Shown here: positions 9,088 to 17,227 of the stretch, piece after piece
Position numbering within the stretch: position 1 is the stretch's first letter
How the letters are laid out: each line of letters starts with the position of its first letter
Source of the DNA: an uncultured Sutterella sp.
GTDB taxonomy: Bacteria > Pseudomonadota > Gammaproteobacteria > Burkholderiales > Burkholderiaceae_F
DNA length: 46,992 nt
Assembly (NCBI GenBank): GCA_905202595.1
Contig: CAJKSP010000015.1
Span: 1-46,992, forward strand
Direction: 5' to 3'
Program-made: the position numbers and the translations under genes
Notes under the pieces: model-generated
What the model saw: only the letters and a program-made list of their open reading frames with translations
Database searches by the model: none
Told to the model about the DNA's origin: nothing

Positions 9088-10251
9088 TCAGCGACCCAAG
9101 AGCGACGGAATCCGCCGTTCTTTTGATGCCGAAGAGCCGTCGGACGATTCGTCCGTCGGCTCTTCAGCTTCGGAAGCCTCTTCGAAAAGATCGCCCTGAT
9201 GTCGGCCTTTGCCAAAAAAGAAATCGGCAAGCTCTTCTCGCGTTGAGTTCTGCTCCAGCACATTGCGTCCGGGAGCTTCTACTCCCCAAAGAGCCTCTTC
9301 ATCGAACAGCGGCGCAAAGGGATCATTCTTTGAGGGCGTCACGTAAATGGGCGCATATGGCGCCGCCTGCGTAAGCTGCACAAAACGGTCTTTGGCCAAT
9401 TCCAAAATCGCCATATACCAGACAGCCACATCCTCGCGAGTTCCCTCCTTTGAAAGCAAGCCTTCGAATGTAAGGAATGCCCTGCCAGAGAGGCGCTTGA
9501 GCACCATCGTCATGCGTTCCCGCACGGAAAGCTCCTGCCGGACAATTTTGTGCCGCTCAGAAAGTTTGAGCTGGGAAACAACGTCCAGCCAAGCTTCCCC
9601 CATATCCTCAAGCGTCACGATAGGATCAGGCTCGAAGCGAGTCGGTGCCTCAACGCCGCACGTCCAGCGGAAGTCTCGGCCAAGCCTAGGCATTGCATCA
9701 AGGAGCGCTGCCTGCTTCTGCACCAATGCATATGTCTGCAGCCGTCGGATAAGCTCAGCTCTCGGATCTTCCGGCTCCTCTTCGCCTTCTGAGGGCTCCG
9801 GCGGCAACAGCATCCGGCTTTTGATCGACATCAGCGTCGCCGCCATTACTAGATAAGCCGCAGCTAGCGGCAGGTTTGTGCGGCGAATGAGCTCAACGTA
9901 AACCATGTACTGCTCAGTAAGCGCAGCCATGGGGACATCCATGATGTCGAATTTCTGACTTCTAATAAGCCACAGCAACAGATCGAGCGGCCCTTCAAAA
10001 CGCTCAAGAAAAACGCGCAGCGCATCCGGAGGTATATAGAGGCCCTGCGGGCATTGCTCAAGCGGCTCGCCATAGAGTTTGGCAAAGGGAGCTTCTCCCG
10101 CTCGCTCAATGAGCGCAGCCGGATCAGACGGCATCAGCTGATCAGAGCTCGGTAGCTGCGACCGCACAGCCGCTGCTTTGGCAGATGCTGCCGGCGCCTC
10201 TGCATCAGGCAGCTGCACATCAAAGAGAGAATCGCTTCGCGGAGCCGTCAT
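9088..10251 (-). CDS. scpA: Segregation and condensation protein A
   Basis: 387 aa. ScpA is the kleisin subunit that bridges SMC and ScpB in chromosome condensation. The kleisin N-terminal domain starts near residue 80 (FEGPLDLLLWLIRSQKFDIMD), followed by YLVMAATLMSIKSRMLLP. The C-terminal winged-helix region includes FLTFEGLLSKEGTREDVAVWYMAILELAKD. The protein is longer than typical ScpA (about 250-300 aa) because of an ~80-residue Ala/Ser-rich N-terminal extension and a ~30-residue acidic tail. No Shine-Dalgarno is visible at the ATG at 10251, so a later start is possible. scpB is not adjacent. Confidence 0.9.
   Translation of the reverse strand: MTAPRSDSLFDVQLPDAEAPAASAKAAAVRSQLPSSDQLMPSDPAALIERAGEAPFAKLYGEPLEQCPQGLYIPPDALRVFLERFEGPLDLLLWLIRSQKFDIMDVPMAALTEQYMVYVELIRRTNLPLAAAYLVMAATLMSIKSRMLLPPEPSEGEEEPEDPRAELIRRLQTYALVQKQAALLDAMPRLGRDFRWTCGVEAPTRFEPDPIVTLEDMGEAWLDVVSQLKLSERHKIVRQELSVRERMTMVLKRLSGRAFLTFEGLLSKEGTREDVAVWYMAILELAKDRFVQLTQAAPYAPIYVTPSKNDPFAPLFDEEALWGVEAPGRNVLEQNSTREELADFFFGKGRHQGDLFEEASEAEEPTDESSDGSSASKERRIPSLLGR
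9131..9165. repeat. Inverted repeat in the 3' end of scpA
   Basis: Two 16-bp arms (GAAGAGCCGTCGGACG and CGTCCGTCGGCTCTTC, one mismatch) flank the 3-nt loop ATT. It lies inside the Ser/Glu-rich tail codons of scpA, about 50 bp from the convergent sulP stop. Neither strand has a T-run after it, so it is not a canonical terminator; it may act as a 3' stem-loop for one or both transcripts. Confidence 0.6.
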
Positions 10252-10300
10252 GGAAGAAATTGCTGGACGCCTAGTCTGAAGGAAAAGCGCGGCATCAGAA

Positions 10301-10339
10301 TGAAAAGGCCTCGGACTGCTTGGCTGCAGTTCGAGGCCT
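10301..10339 (-). terminator. Rho-independent terminator of the malic enzyme gene
   Basis: A 14-bp stem (AGGCCTCGGACTGC / GCAGTTCGAGGCCT, one G-T wobble) with a 6-nt loop is followed on the minus strand by TTTTCATT. It lies 60 bp after the malic enzyme stop and before scpA. Confidence 0.82.
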
Positions 10340-10401
10340 CGGCTCGGAGGGCTTCAGGGGCGTTGCCGCCTCATGCTCGCCCTCTCGAGCATATCCGCAG
10401 A

Positions 10402-12021
10402 TTACGGACGATACATGAAGTCGGAAATAGCCTTCTCCAGATCAGCCGGACGCTCTGCCTGAGCAAGACCGGCATCCCAGGCATAAGCGGCCACTGCAGC
10501 AGCAATCTTCGTCGACAGGCTGCGCACTTCAGTGAGCGGCGGATAGAGCGACCCCTGAGCCAGGTCTTCTTCGCTCACCAGCTCAGCAAGCGTGCGGGCA
10601 GCCGTGAGGAACATTTCGTCAGGCATCCACGAAGTGCGCGAGAACACTGCGCCGAGGCCAAGACCCGGGAAGACGTAGCTGTTGTTGCCCTGGCGAGGAA
10701 CAAACGTCTTGTCTCCAATCGTCACAGAGCCGAACGGCGAGCCCGAGGCAAAGAGCGCACGGCCTTCCGTTTCGCGATACGCCGTTTCTGCATCGCATTC
10801 TGCACGCGACGTCGGATTGGAAAGAGCAAAAATCATCGGGCGCTCGTTGATGCGCGCCATTTCGCGCAGCACTTCAGCATTGAAGGCCTTGGGCTGGGCG
10901 GCAACGCCGATGATGCCTGTGGGCTTGACAGCGCGAACAGCCTCGACAAACGTCGTGCAGGCAGGCAAGCCCTTGTGCGCAAACGGCTGCTTGTTCGCCG
11001 CGAGGCCTTCGCGCTCAGCCGTCACGAGTCCCTTGGAATCGAAGAGCATGCAGTGCTTGAGGGCCTCCTCGCGCGACATGCCCTCATCCACGAGCGCATC
11101 GACGATAAGGTTGGCAATGCCCGTAGCCGCTTCACCGGCTCCGAGGAAAAGGAAGCGCTGATCAGCAATCGACTCCTTCTTAATGCGCATGGCCGAATAG
11201 ATGCCCGTAAGCACCACAGCCGCCGTACCCTGAATGTCGTCATTGAAGCAGAGAATTCGCTTCTGATAGCGATGCAGAAGCTCGAAGGCATGCGCGTTGC
11301 CGAAATCTTCGAATTGGATGAGCACCTTGGGCCAACGCCGGCGAGCTTCCGTTACAAACTCTTCAATGAGCGCATCGTAGGCGGGACCGGTCGTGCGCTC
11401 CTGTCTTAAGCCGAGGTAGAGCGGATCATCAAGGTAAGTCTGATTATTCGTACCGACATCGATCGTCACAGGAAGCGTGCGGGCCGGATGAATGCCTGCG
11501 CAAGCGGTGTAGAGCGAGAGCTTGCCGATAGGAATGCCCATGCCGTTCACACCCTGGTCACCAAGGCCGAGGATGCGCTGACCGTCCGTGACGACGATGA
11601 CATCGACGTCTTCATTGGGCACATCGTCGATCAGCTCGCGGACATGACCGGCGTCCTTGATCGAAATGAAAAGCCCGCGCGGATAGCGGAAAGCGTGGCT
11701 GAACTTTTGGCAGAACTCACCAACAGTCGGCGTGTAGACGATCGGCATGAATTCTGCGGTGTGATCCACCAGCAAGCGGAAATAAAGATCTTCGTCGAGC
11801 GCATGAATGCTGTCGAGGAAAAGCGCCTTATGGAAGGGCTTTTCGAGGCTGCGCAGAATCTCAAGCATGCGTTCTTCCTGCTGCTCAGCAGTTGAAACCG
11901 CCGGCGGCAGAAGCCCTTTCAAATGGAGCGTCGAACGCTCTTCCTCCGAGAAGGCCGCACCGCGGTTCTTCTGCGGGTCATGCAGCACAGACGTGCCGCA
12001 TTCATGATTGCTCGCTGTCAT
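10402..12021 (-). CDS. maeA: NAD-dependent malic enzyme (malate dehydrogenase, decarboxylating)
   Basis: 539 aa, close to E. coli MaeA/SfcA (565 aa). It decarboxylates malate to pyruvate with reduction of NAD(P)+. Family blocks seen are MPIVYTPTVGEFCQKFSH, the signature VVTDGQRILGLGDQGVNGMG, the metal-binding IQFEDFGNAHAF, CFNDDIQGTAAVVLTG, and a Rossmann FLGAGEAATGIANLI. Length and motifs match the large single-domain form, not the MaeB form with a phosphotransacetylase tail. The start is ATG 12021 with GAGGAAG 8 bases upstream; the frame is open to 12069. Cofactor preference is assumed from the family. It is a single-gene unit, possibly preceded by a short ORF at 12066-12179. Confidence 0.92.
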   Translation of the reverse strand: MTASNHECGTSVLHDPQKNRGAAFSEEERSTLHLKGLLPPAVSTAEQQEERMLEILRSLEKPFHKALFLDSIHALDEDLYFRLLVDHTAEFMPIVYTPTVGEFCQKFSHAFRYPRGLFISIKDAGHVRELIDDVPNEDVDVIVVTDGQRILGLGDQGVNGMGIPIGKLSLYTACAGIHPARTLPVTIDVGTNNQTYLDDPLYLGLRQERTTGPAYDALIEEFVTEARRRWPKVLIQFEDFGNAHAFELLHRYQKRILCFNDDIQGTAAVVLTGIYSAMRIKKESIADQRFLFLGAGEAATGIANLIVDALVDEGMSREEALKHCMLFDSKGLVTAEREGLAANKQPFAHKGLPACTTFVEAVRAVKPTGIIGVAAQPKAFNAEVLREMARINERPMIFALSNPTSRAECDAETAYRETEGRALFASGSPFGSVTIGDKTFVPRQGNNSYVFPGLGLGAVFSRTSWMPDEMFLTAARTLAELVSEEDLAQGSLYPPLTEVRSLSTKIAAAVAAYAWDAGLAQAERPADLEKAISDFMYRP

Positions 12022-12065
12022 GGAATGGACTTCCTCATAGGTGCGGCTGCGCGCAGGCAGCTCAA

Positions 12066-12179
12066 TCAAGCTGCGCGTACAGCCAAAAACTCTGCCCCCA
12101 GCGCTTCTTCCGAGAAAAGCGCCTGCAGCATTAGGAGCGGAACAGGCCGACGCAGCCAGGCATCAGCGTTCTCGCTCAT
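12066..12179 (-). CDS. Possible 37-aa leader or small protein upstream of maeA
   Basis: An ATG-started 37-codon frame begins MSENADAWLRRPVPLL and ends 44 bp before the maeA start. An AAGG sits about 7 bases upstream of the ATG, and a -10-like TACAAT lies just beyond (12196-12191), so the frame would fall in the maeA 5' leader. No family is recognised. It may be spurious; nothing but position and start signals supports it. Confidence 0.22.
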   Translation of the reverse strand: MSENADAWLRRPVPLLMLQALFSEEALGAEFLAVRAA

Positions 12180-12271
12180 CCGAAAACCTTATTGTAGGTG
12201 GACGCTTCATCCGCGGTCTGAAAATTGCGCCGCCTGAGCGCGGTCATCCGCAAGCCCGATGAAGCAGCGCA

Positions 12272-13021
12272 TTATTTCAACGCTTTGATGCGGGCTTGAG
12301 CTGTCTTGGCCGCATCTGTATTGGGATACGCCTTCACGACCTTTTGGAAGGTAGCGCGCGCAGCCTTGAGGCTGCCGGAGGCCGCCTGGGCACTGCCGAC
12401 GAGCAGCATGGCGTCCGCCACTCGAACGTGCTTTGGAAACTCGCGAATCAGCTGATTCTGCGAAGAAATCGCCGTCTTGTACTGCTCAGCAGCAAAGGCT
12501 GACGTGCCCCACCAATACAACGCCTCTGGACGATAAGGCGACTTGTCGTACTGCTTGACAAAACGAGAGAAGGCCGACGCGGCATCCTTGAACTTGCCGT
12601 CCTGCATGAGAAGGACTGCCGCATCGTAGGCTTCCTTTTCCTTCGGATCGACAGTAACCGTCTGCCCGTTGATAACCACCGTCTGAGGCTCGAAGGCCTC
12701 AACGCGTTGGTCAAGAGAGCTGAAGAGGTCGCGCGTCGAGCGCTTTTCCACCGTAATGGCGTTTGAAAGCTCCTCAACTCGCCCAGTGAGCTGCCGGTTG
12801 CGCTCCTTGAGCGAATTTATCTCCGTCATCAGCTGCATCTGTGCATTGCGAGTGACGGTGAGATCACTCTGCAGCTGCTTAACGTTTTCGCGCAGCTCCA
12901 GAATGGCGCGCCGAGCATCATCATCAGCAAACGCCAGCGCGCTGCCGCAAAGCAGAATGGCTGCGGCTGCCGCACCAGCCTTCATAAGAACAGTTCGACT
13001 CATCTGCATGGACTTCAACAT
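12272..13021 (-). CDS. cpoB: Cell division coordinator CpoB (YbgF), Tol-Pal system
   Basis: 249 aa periplasmic protein. CpoB coordinates Tol-Pal function with peptidoglycan synthesis at the division septum. A signal peptide ends at SALAFA, followed by a coiled-coil of about 65 residues (ILELRENVKQLQSDL...LTGRVEELSNAI), then a linker and three TPR-like repeats (YDAAVLLMQDGKFKDAASAF, ALYWWGTSAFAAEQYKTAI, AMLLVGSAQAASGSLKAA). It is the last gene of tolB-pal-cpoB. The start is uncertain: ATGs at 13021, 13009 and 13003 are in frame and none has a strong ribosome binding site. Confidence 0.92.
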   Translation of the reverse strand: MLKSMQMSRTVLMKAGAAAAAILLCGSALAFADDDARRAILELRENVKQLQSDLTVTRNAQMQLMTEINSLKERNRQLTGRVEELSNAITVEKRSTRDLFSSLDQRVEAFEPQTVVINGQTVTVDPKEKEAYDAAVLLMQDGKFKDAASAFSRFVKQYDKSPYRPEALYWWGTSAFAAEQYKTAISSQNQLIREFPKHVRVADAMLLVGSAQAASGSLKAARATFQKVVKAYPNTDAAKTAQARIKALK

Positions 13022-13045
13022 TGAAAGGCATAAAGGCAACCGCTT

Positions 13046-13070
13046 CAGGGCTGCAGGTCTTGCAGCCCTG
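13046..13070 (-). other. Intercistronic hairpin between pal and cpoB
   Basis: A perfect 10-bp stem CAGGGCTGCA / TGCAGCCCTG with a 5-nt loop lies 24 bp upstream of the first cpoB ATG. No T-run follows on the minus strand, so it is more likely an mRNA-stabilising or translation-modulating stem than a terminator. Confidence 0.6.
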
Positions 13071-13117
13071 AGCAGGCCGAAGGGGCACATGACGCCAAAG
13101 CCGTCGACGGGGCGGAT

Positions 13118-13657
13118 TTATTCAACGGATGCAGTCGGCGCCGGCGACGCAACATACTTCGTCGGATAGACAATGTCTGCGCGGCGGTTCTGCGCCCACG
13201 CTTCCTCCGTCGAGCCAGTAGCCACCGGCTTTTCCTTGCCGAAGGAAATCGCCTCGATGCGGTCGCTCGGCACACCGAGGAGCATCATGCGCTGCTTGAC
13301 GGCTTCGGAGCGCTTCTGGCCAAGCGCCAGGTTGTACTCGCGTCCGCCGCGCTCGTCAGTGTTGCCCTGAATGACGATTGATACATCAGGATGCGCAACA
13401 AGCCACTTCGCATGCGCATCAATTACGGCAGCGTACTGGGGCGCCACGTCGTAGGAGTCGAAAGCGAAGTAAATCGAGCGGTGCGAAAGCGGATTGTTCG
13501 GATCCATGAAGGGATCTACCTGCTGCTGAGCCTGCGCCTGTGCGTCGCCTGCGAGCGTTCCCTCCTTGGCGCTCTCGTCGAGCGACACGGAGGAGCAGCC
13601 AGCAAGAAAGCCGGCAGCGGCAGCGGCCGCAACAAGAATCTTCCAAGAAAACGCCAT
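13118..13657 (-). CDS. pal: Peptidoglycan-associated lipoprotein Pal
   Basis: 179 aa outer-membrane lipoprotein. Pal anchors the outer membrane to peptidoglycan and partners TolB. A lipoprotein signal ends in the lipobox LAGC, giving Cys20 as the lipidated residue. The OmpA-like domain spans roughly residues 58-165, with QGNTDERGGREYNLALGQKRSEAV as the peptidoglycan-binding core and NRRADIVY near the end. The start ATG has AAAGGAG upstream. The gene lies 101 bp after tolB, with a strong stem-loop in the gap. Lnt, encoded at 30022-31605, would complete its N-acylation. Confidence 0.97.
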   Translation of the reverse strand: MAFSWKILVAAAAAAGFLAGCSSVSLDESAKEGTLAGDAQAQAQQQVDPFMDPNNPLSHRSIYFAFDSYDVAPQYAAVIDAHAKWLVAHPDVSIVIQGNTDERGGREYNLALGQKRSEAVKQRMMLLGVPSDRIEAISFGKEKPVATGSTEEAWAQNRRADIVYPTKYVASPAPTASVE

Positions 13658-13691
13658 GATGACAACTCCTTTCTGTGGTTTTCAATTGACT

Positions 13692-13728
13692 GCCGCCGGG
13701 ATCGTCACGAATGACGCACCCTGGCGGC
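13692..13728 (-). other. Intercistronic stem-loop between tolB and pal
   Basis: On the minus strand the stem reads GCCGCC-a-GGG-tg-CGTCA, loop TTCG, TGACG-at-CCC-GGCGGC. This is 14 paired bases interrupted by a bulge and a small internal loop. No T-run follows. Its position 35 bp before the pal ATG suggests a 3' barrier for tolB mRNA or a processing site allowing higher pal expression (inference). Confidence 0.65.
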
Positions 13729-13758
13729 ATAGCGGAAATAGATTGCTTAGCTCCAGGA

Positions 13759-15069
13759 TCAGTCAGCAAGAATCGGACTCCAAGCCGGCTCGCGGATATC
13801 TCCATCGCCAGTAAGACGCGTCGTCAAGCGCCCATCCGCCGAGCAGGTGCCGAGCACTCCTCGCCCATTCACCTCGCTCGCATAGACGAGGAAGCGGCCG
13901 TTGGGCGCAAAGGAAGGCGATTCATCACGTTCTGTCGTCGTTACGAGCAGATCCTGCCCCGTCTCGAGATCCATAACGGCTACGCGAAACTTACCGTCAA
14001 GCCGCGAAATGTAGGCCAAGCGCTTGCCGTCAGGACTGACATCAGGACTGATGGCATAGTTCGAACCGAATGTCACGCGCTCGGCCGAGCCGCCGGAAAT
14101 GCGCTGGCGATAGATCTGCGGCGTGCCGCCTCGATCGCTCGTGAAATAGATCCACTGCCCGTCCTTGGTGAACACCGGCTCAGTGTCAATACCGTAGCTG
14201 CGAGTGAACCGCGTTAAGCCGGTGCCGTCTGCATTGATGAGGTAGAGCTGCGTCAGGCCGTCGCGAGAAAGCGCCACGGCAAGCCGGCGTCCATCCGGAC
14301 TGAAGGCCGGCGCCGAATTGTTGCCTTTGAAAGCAGCAACGGCTCGACGGGCGCCGGTAGCCAATTCGTGCAGATAGACGATAGGCTTGCGGCGCTCGAA
14401 GCTCACATAAGCGATGCTTTTCCCGTCTGGAGACCAAACCGGACTGATGATGGGCTCTGGCGACTGCAGCGCGCGCCTCGGATTTTCACCATCGCAATCC
14501 GAAATAATGAGCTCATATTGCCGACGGCCGAGCTGCGCCACATACGCCAGCTGCGAGGCAAACATCGGGCCTTCGCCAGTGAGGCGCGTATAGATGCGAT
14601 CAGAAAGGCGATGCGCAGCCATGCGGAGCAGATCCTCCGGCACGACATATCCTGCCGAATCGACGCTTTGTCCCGTGACCGTATCGTATGCAATGCAACG
14701 CACGTCCCAGCGGCCGCTGCCTGCCGTCGCAATCGAGCCGACAACATAAATAGCCGCACCCTGCTGAGCAGCCTGCTGCAGCCCCTCGGGGGCCTGCAGA
14801 TTTTCATTCGGATTTTCCTGCCCTGCATCAATCAGGCGGAACGCACCCGAGCGAAGCAGATCCGCCGTCACGATCTGCGCGATATCGGCGGGAGCCTGAG
14901 ATGTGCCCTCAAAGGGTTTGATGGAGATCGGCAGCTGGTTGGCGCCGACGCCCGTGATTTCGATGCGCAGATCGGCGAAAGCGGGCTTGATGGCGCCTGC
15001 CAGGCCGAGGGCGATGCCGGCGCCCACGAAGGCGCGGCGGCTCAGACGCGCTTGGTCGAAGTCCTTCAC
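13759..15069 (-). CDS. tolB: Tol-Pal system protein TolB
   Basis: 436 aa periplasmic beta-propeller protein. It shuttles between Pal and the TolQRA motor during outer-membrane constriction. The N-terminal domain starts ADLRIEITGVGANQLPI, and the propeller carries repeated SPDGK/SPDGRR blades (e.g. PIISPVWSPDGKSIAYVSFE). The start is GTG at 15069, supported by AAGGAG 9 bases upstream. The leader LSRRAFVGAGIALGLAGA contains a twin-arginine motif (SRRAF) before the hydrophobic core, so Tat export is possible instead of the usual Sec route. tolQ, tolR and tolA are not in the window. A -10-like TATAGT lies at 15146-15141. Confidence 0.95.
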   Translation of the reverse strand: MKDFDQARLSRRAFVGAGIALGLAGAIKPAFADLRIEITGVGANQLPISIKPFEGTSQAPADIAQIVTADLLRSGAFRLIDAGQENPNENLQAPEGLQQAAQQGAAIYVVGSIATAGSGRWDVRCIAYDTVTGQSVDSAGYVVPEDLLRMAAHRLSDRIYTRLTGEGPMFASQLAYVAQLGRRQYELIISDCDGENPRRALQSPEPIISPVWSPDGKSIAYVSFERRKPIVYLHELATGARRAVAAFKGNNSAPAFSPDGRRLAVALSRDGLTQLYLINADGTGLTRFTRSYGIDTEPVFTKDGQWIYFTSDRGGTPQIYRQRISGGSAERVTFGSNYAISPDVSPDGKRLAYISRLDGKFRVAVMDLETGQDLLVTTTERDESPSFAPNGRFLVYASEVNGRGVLGTCSADGRLTTRLTGDGDIREPAWSPILAD

Positions 15070-15211
15070 GAATTGTTCTCCTTCAATGCGGAAAGGAGCG
15101 TCCAGCGGGTCTGCGCCGAACGCTCCGTCTATTACGCCACACTATAAGCGAAGAGGGCGATCCCGCGCCCTGAGCTGAGCGCGGAAGAAATGCAAGCGGT
15201 TGTGCCGCCGG

Positions 15212-16765
15212 TTAGTGGCGGAAGTGACGCTCGCCCGTGAAGACCATGGCAACGCCGCGCTCATTGGCCGCATCGATGACTTCCTGGTCGCGGATGGAGC
15301 CGCCCGGCTGAGCAACGGCCACAGCGCCGGCATCGACCACGACGTCAAGACCATCGCGGAACGGGAAGAACGCATCGGAAGCCACAACCGAGCCTTCCAG
15401 CGAAAGGCCGGCTTCTTCGGCCTTCATTGCAGCAATGCGTGCGCTGTCGACTCGGCTCATCTGCCCCGCACCGACGCCAAGCGTCATGCCGTCGCGGACG
15501 TAGACAATGGCATTCGACTTCACAAAACGCGCGACATTCCAGGCAAAGAGCAGATCCTTCACCTGGGCATCCGTCGGGGTGCGCTTCGTCACGCAACGCA
15601 GATCTTCTTCGCCTGCAAGCTGGATGTCGGGGGTTTGCACTAGAAGGCCGCCGCCCACTCGCTTGAAGTCAAAGTCGTTATGCGCATTGCCAGCAGCCAT
15701 CTTGAGCAGGCGCAGATTCTTCTTCTGCAGGAAGATCTCCATTGCGCCTTCGTCAAACGCCGGCGCGATGATCACTTCGGCAAACTGATGAGAAATCGCT
15801 TCTGCCGCCTCACGGCTCACTGGGCAGTTGAAAGCGATGATGCCGCCGAACGCAGACTTGCTGTCGGTCATGAAGGCCTTGCGATAGGCCTCAGCCGAAT
15901 CCTTGCCAATAGCGGCCCCGCACGGATTGGCATGCTTCATGATGACGCAGGCCGGCTGCTTAAAGGAGCGGGCGCACTCCCAAGCGGCATCCGAGTCGGA
16001 AATATTGTTGTAGGAGAGCTCCTTGCCGTGCAGCTGCTCGTAGCCGGCAAGAAGGCCCGGCGCCACATGCACTTCGCGGTAGAAAGCCGCCTGCTGATGC
16101 GGATTTTCGCCGTAGCGAAGATCCTGCACTTTCTCCCACTGGCGTGTAAAGACGGCAGGGAATTGCTGCGGCTTCTTCTCTTCGTCGAGACTCGTCAGAT
16201 AGTTGGTGATCGCCGCATCGTAGCGCGCCGTAGTCGCAAAAACCTTCTTAGCCAGCGCAAAGCGCGTCGCAGCGGAGATTTCGCCCGAAGCATCAAGCTC
16301 AGCTGCGATGAGAGCGTAATCTGCCGGATCCACAACCACAGCGACAGATTCATGATTCTTCGCCGCAGCGCGAATCATCGTCGGACCGCCGATGTCGATG
16401 TTTTCAATCGCTTCATCGAACGTGCAGTCAGGCTTGGCGATCGTCTGTTCAAACGGATAGAGATTCACGACAACGATATCGATCGGATCGATGTCGTGCT
16501 CTTCAAGCGCAGCCATGTGCTTCGGATCCGGACGGCGGGCCAGAATGCCTGCATGGATCTTCGGATTGAGCGTCTTTACGCGGCCGTCGAGCATCTCCGG
16601 GAAGCCCGTGTAGTCAGCCACTTCCTGGACTTCAACACCCTCGCGGGCGAGGAGCTTGGCGGTGCCGCCCGTCGACAGAATGTGATAGCCGTGCTTCACG
16701 AGCTCGCGAGCGAACTCGACGATGCCAGTCTTGTCCGAGACGCTGAGTAATGCTTGCTTGCGCAT
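15212..16765 (-). CDS. purH: Bifunctional AICAR transformylase/IMP cyclohydrolase PurH
   Basis: 517 aa, full length. It catalyses the last two steps of de novo IMP synthesis in the cytoplasm. The N-terminal MGS-like cyclohydrolase domain covers about residues 1-150 (ALLSVSDKTGIVEFARELVKHG, ILSTGGTAKLLA), and the transformylase domain follows (GKELSYNNISDSDAAWE, VIMKHANPCGAAIG, and the final GGSIRDQEVIDAANERG). GAGGAAAT precedes the ATG. It is the last gene of a dusB-fis-purH run, 5 bp after fis. Confidence 0.97.
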   Translation of the reverse strand: MRKQALLSVSDKTGIVEFARELVKHGYHILSTGGTAKLLAREGVEVQEVADYTGFPEMLDGRVKTLNPKIHAGILARRPDPKHMAALEEHDIDPIDIVVVNLYPFEQTIAKPDCTFDEAIENIDIGGPTMIRAAAKNHESVAVVVDPADYALIAAELDASGEISAATRFALAKKVFATTARYDAAITNYLTSLDEEKKPQQFPAVFTRQWEKVQDLRYGENPHQQAAFYREVHVAPGLLAGYEQLHGKELSYNNISDSDAAWECARSFKQPACVIMKHANPCGAAIGKDSAEAYRKAFMTDSKSAFGGIIAFNCPVSREAAEAISHQFAEVIIAPAFDEGAMEIFLQKKNLRLLKMAAGNAHNDFDFKRVGGGLLVQTPDIQLAGEEDLRCVTKRTPTDAQVKDLLFAWNVARFVKSNAIVYVRDGMTLGVGAGQMSRVDSARIAAMKAEEAGLSLEGSVVASDAFFPFRDGLDVVVDAGAVAVAQPGGSIRDQEVIDAANERGVAMVFTGERHFRH

Positions 16766-16770
16766 GTCTT

Positions 16771-17145
16771 CTATTTCCTCTGAAAAGAAGCCCCTCCGTC
16801 AATCAGCCCGTGTTCGCGGAGCTTCTTGCGGAGGGTGTTTCGGTTAATACCCAATAATTTGGCGGCGGCGAGCTGGCTGTCGTTGCACATCGACATCGCA
16901 TACTCAAGGAGCGGGCGCTCGACCGCACGGATGACTAGATCGTAGAGCGGATGCGGCTCTTGCCCGTCAAGTCTGGCGAAATAGCGGTCAAGCTGTTCGA
17001 CCAGAACGGCATCCAGGCGAGGCCCGTCCTCCAGCTCCTGCTCCTGCGACCGGACCTTCTCCTCGAACACGTGCGCATCAACCCCATTCAAAGCGCTTTG
17101 AGGGTGCGCAGTCTCGCGATCGTCATTGCGGCTGAAGTCCGTCAT
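16771..17145 (-). CDS. fis: Fis family nucleoid-associated DNA-binding protein
   Basis: 124 aa, longer than E. coli Fis (98 aa) owing to an acidic N-terminal extension of about 30 residues. Fis binds degenerate AT-rich sites and shapes nucleoid structure and stable-RNA promoter activity. The C-terminal helix-turn-helix reads LAAAKLLGINRNTLRKKL, nearly identical to the enterobacterial one, and ERPLLEYAMSMCNDSQ precedes it. The open frame extends upstream through dusB sequence; ATG 17145 was chosen because it gives the family length and avoids overlap. The dusB-fis order is conserved across gamma- and betaproteobacteria. Confidence 0.93.
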   Translation of the reverse strand: MTDFSRNDDRETAHPQSALNGVDAHVFEEKVRSQEQELEDGPRLDAVLVEQLDRYFARLDGQEPHPLYDLVIRAVERPLLEYAMSMCNDSQLAAAKLLGINRNTLRKKLREHGLIDGGASFQRK

Positions 17146-17227
17146 GTGCGTGTTTCTATGTGCTGGGAAGTGGGAGCTACTGATCGGTGGGAAAAAATGG
17201 CTGACGAATCTGACTTTCGGCGCGAGA

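Noticed and set aside
9137..9147. GCCGTCGGAC/GCCGTCCGAC words (near 707, 9137, 46308, 46330) as a DNA uptake-type repeat
   Set aside because: Only a handful of copies, two in opposite halves of a single hairpin and others within codons; not dense enough for an uptake signal.
10300..11409. 369-codon plus-strand open frame opposite maeA
   Set aside because: Antisense to malic enzyme signatures, and it begins inside the maeA terminator.
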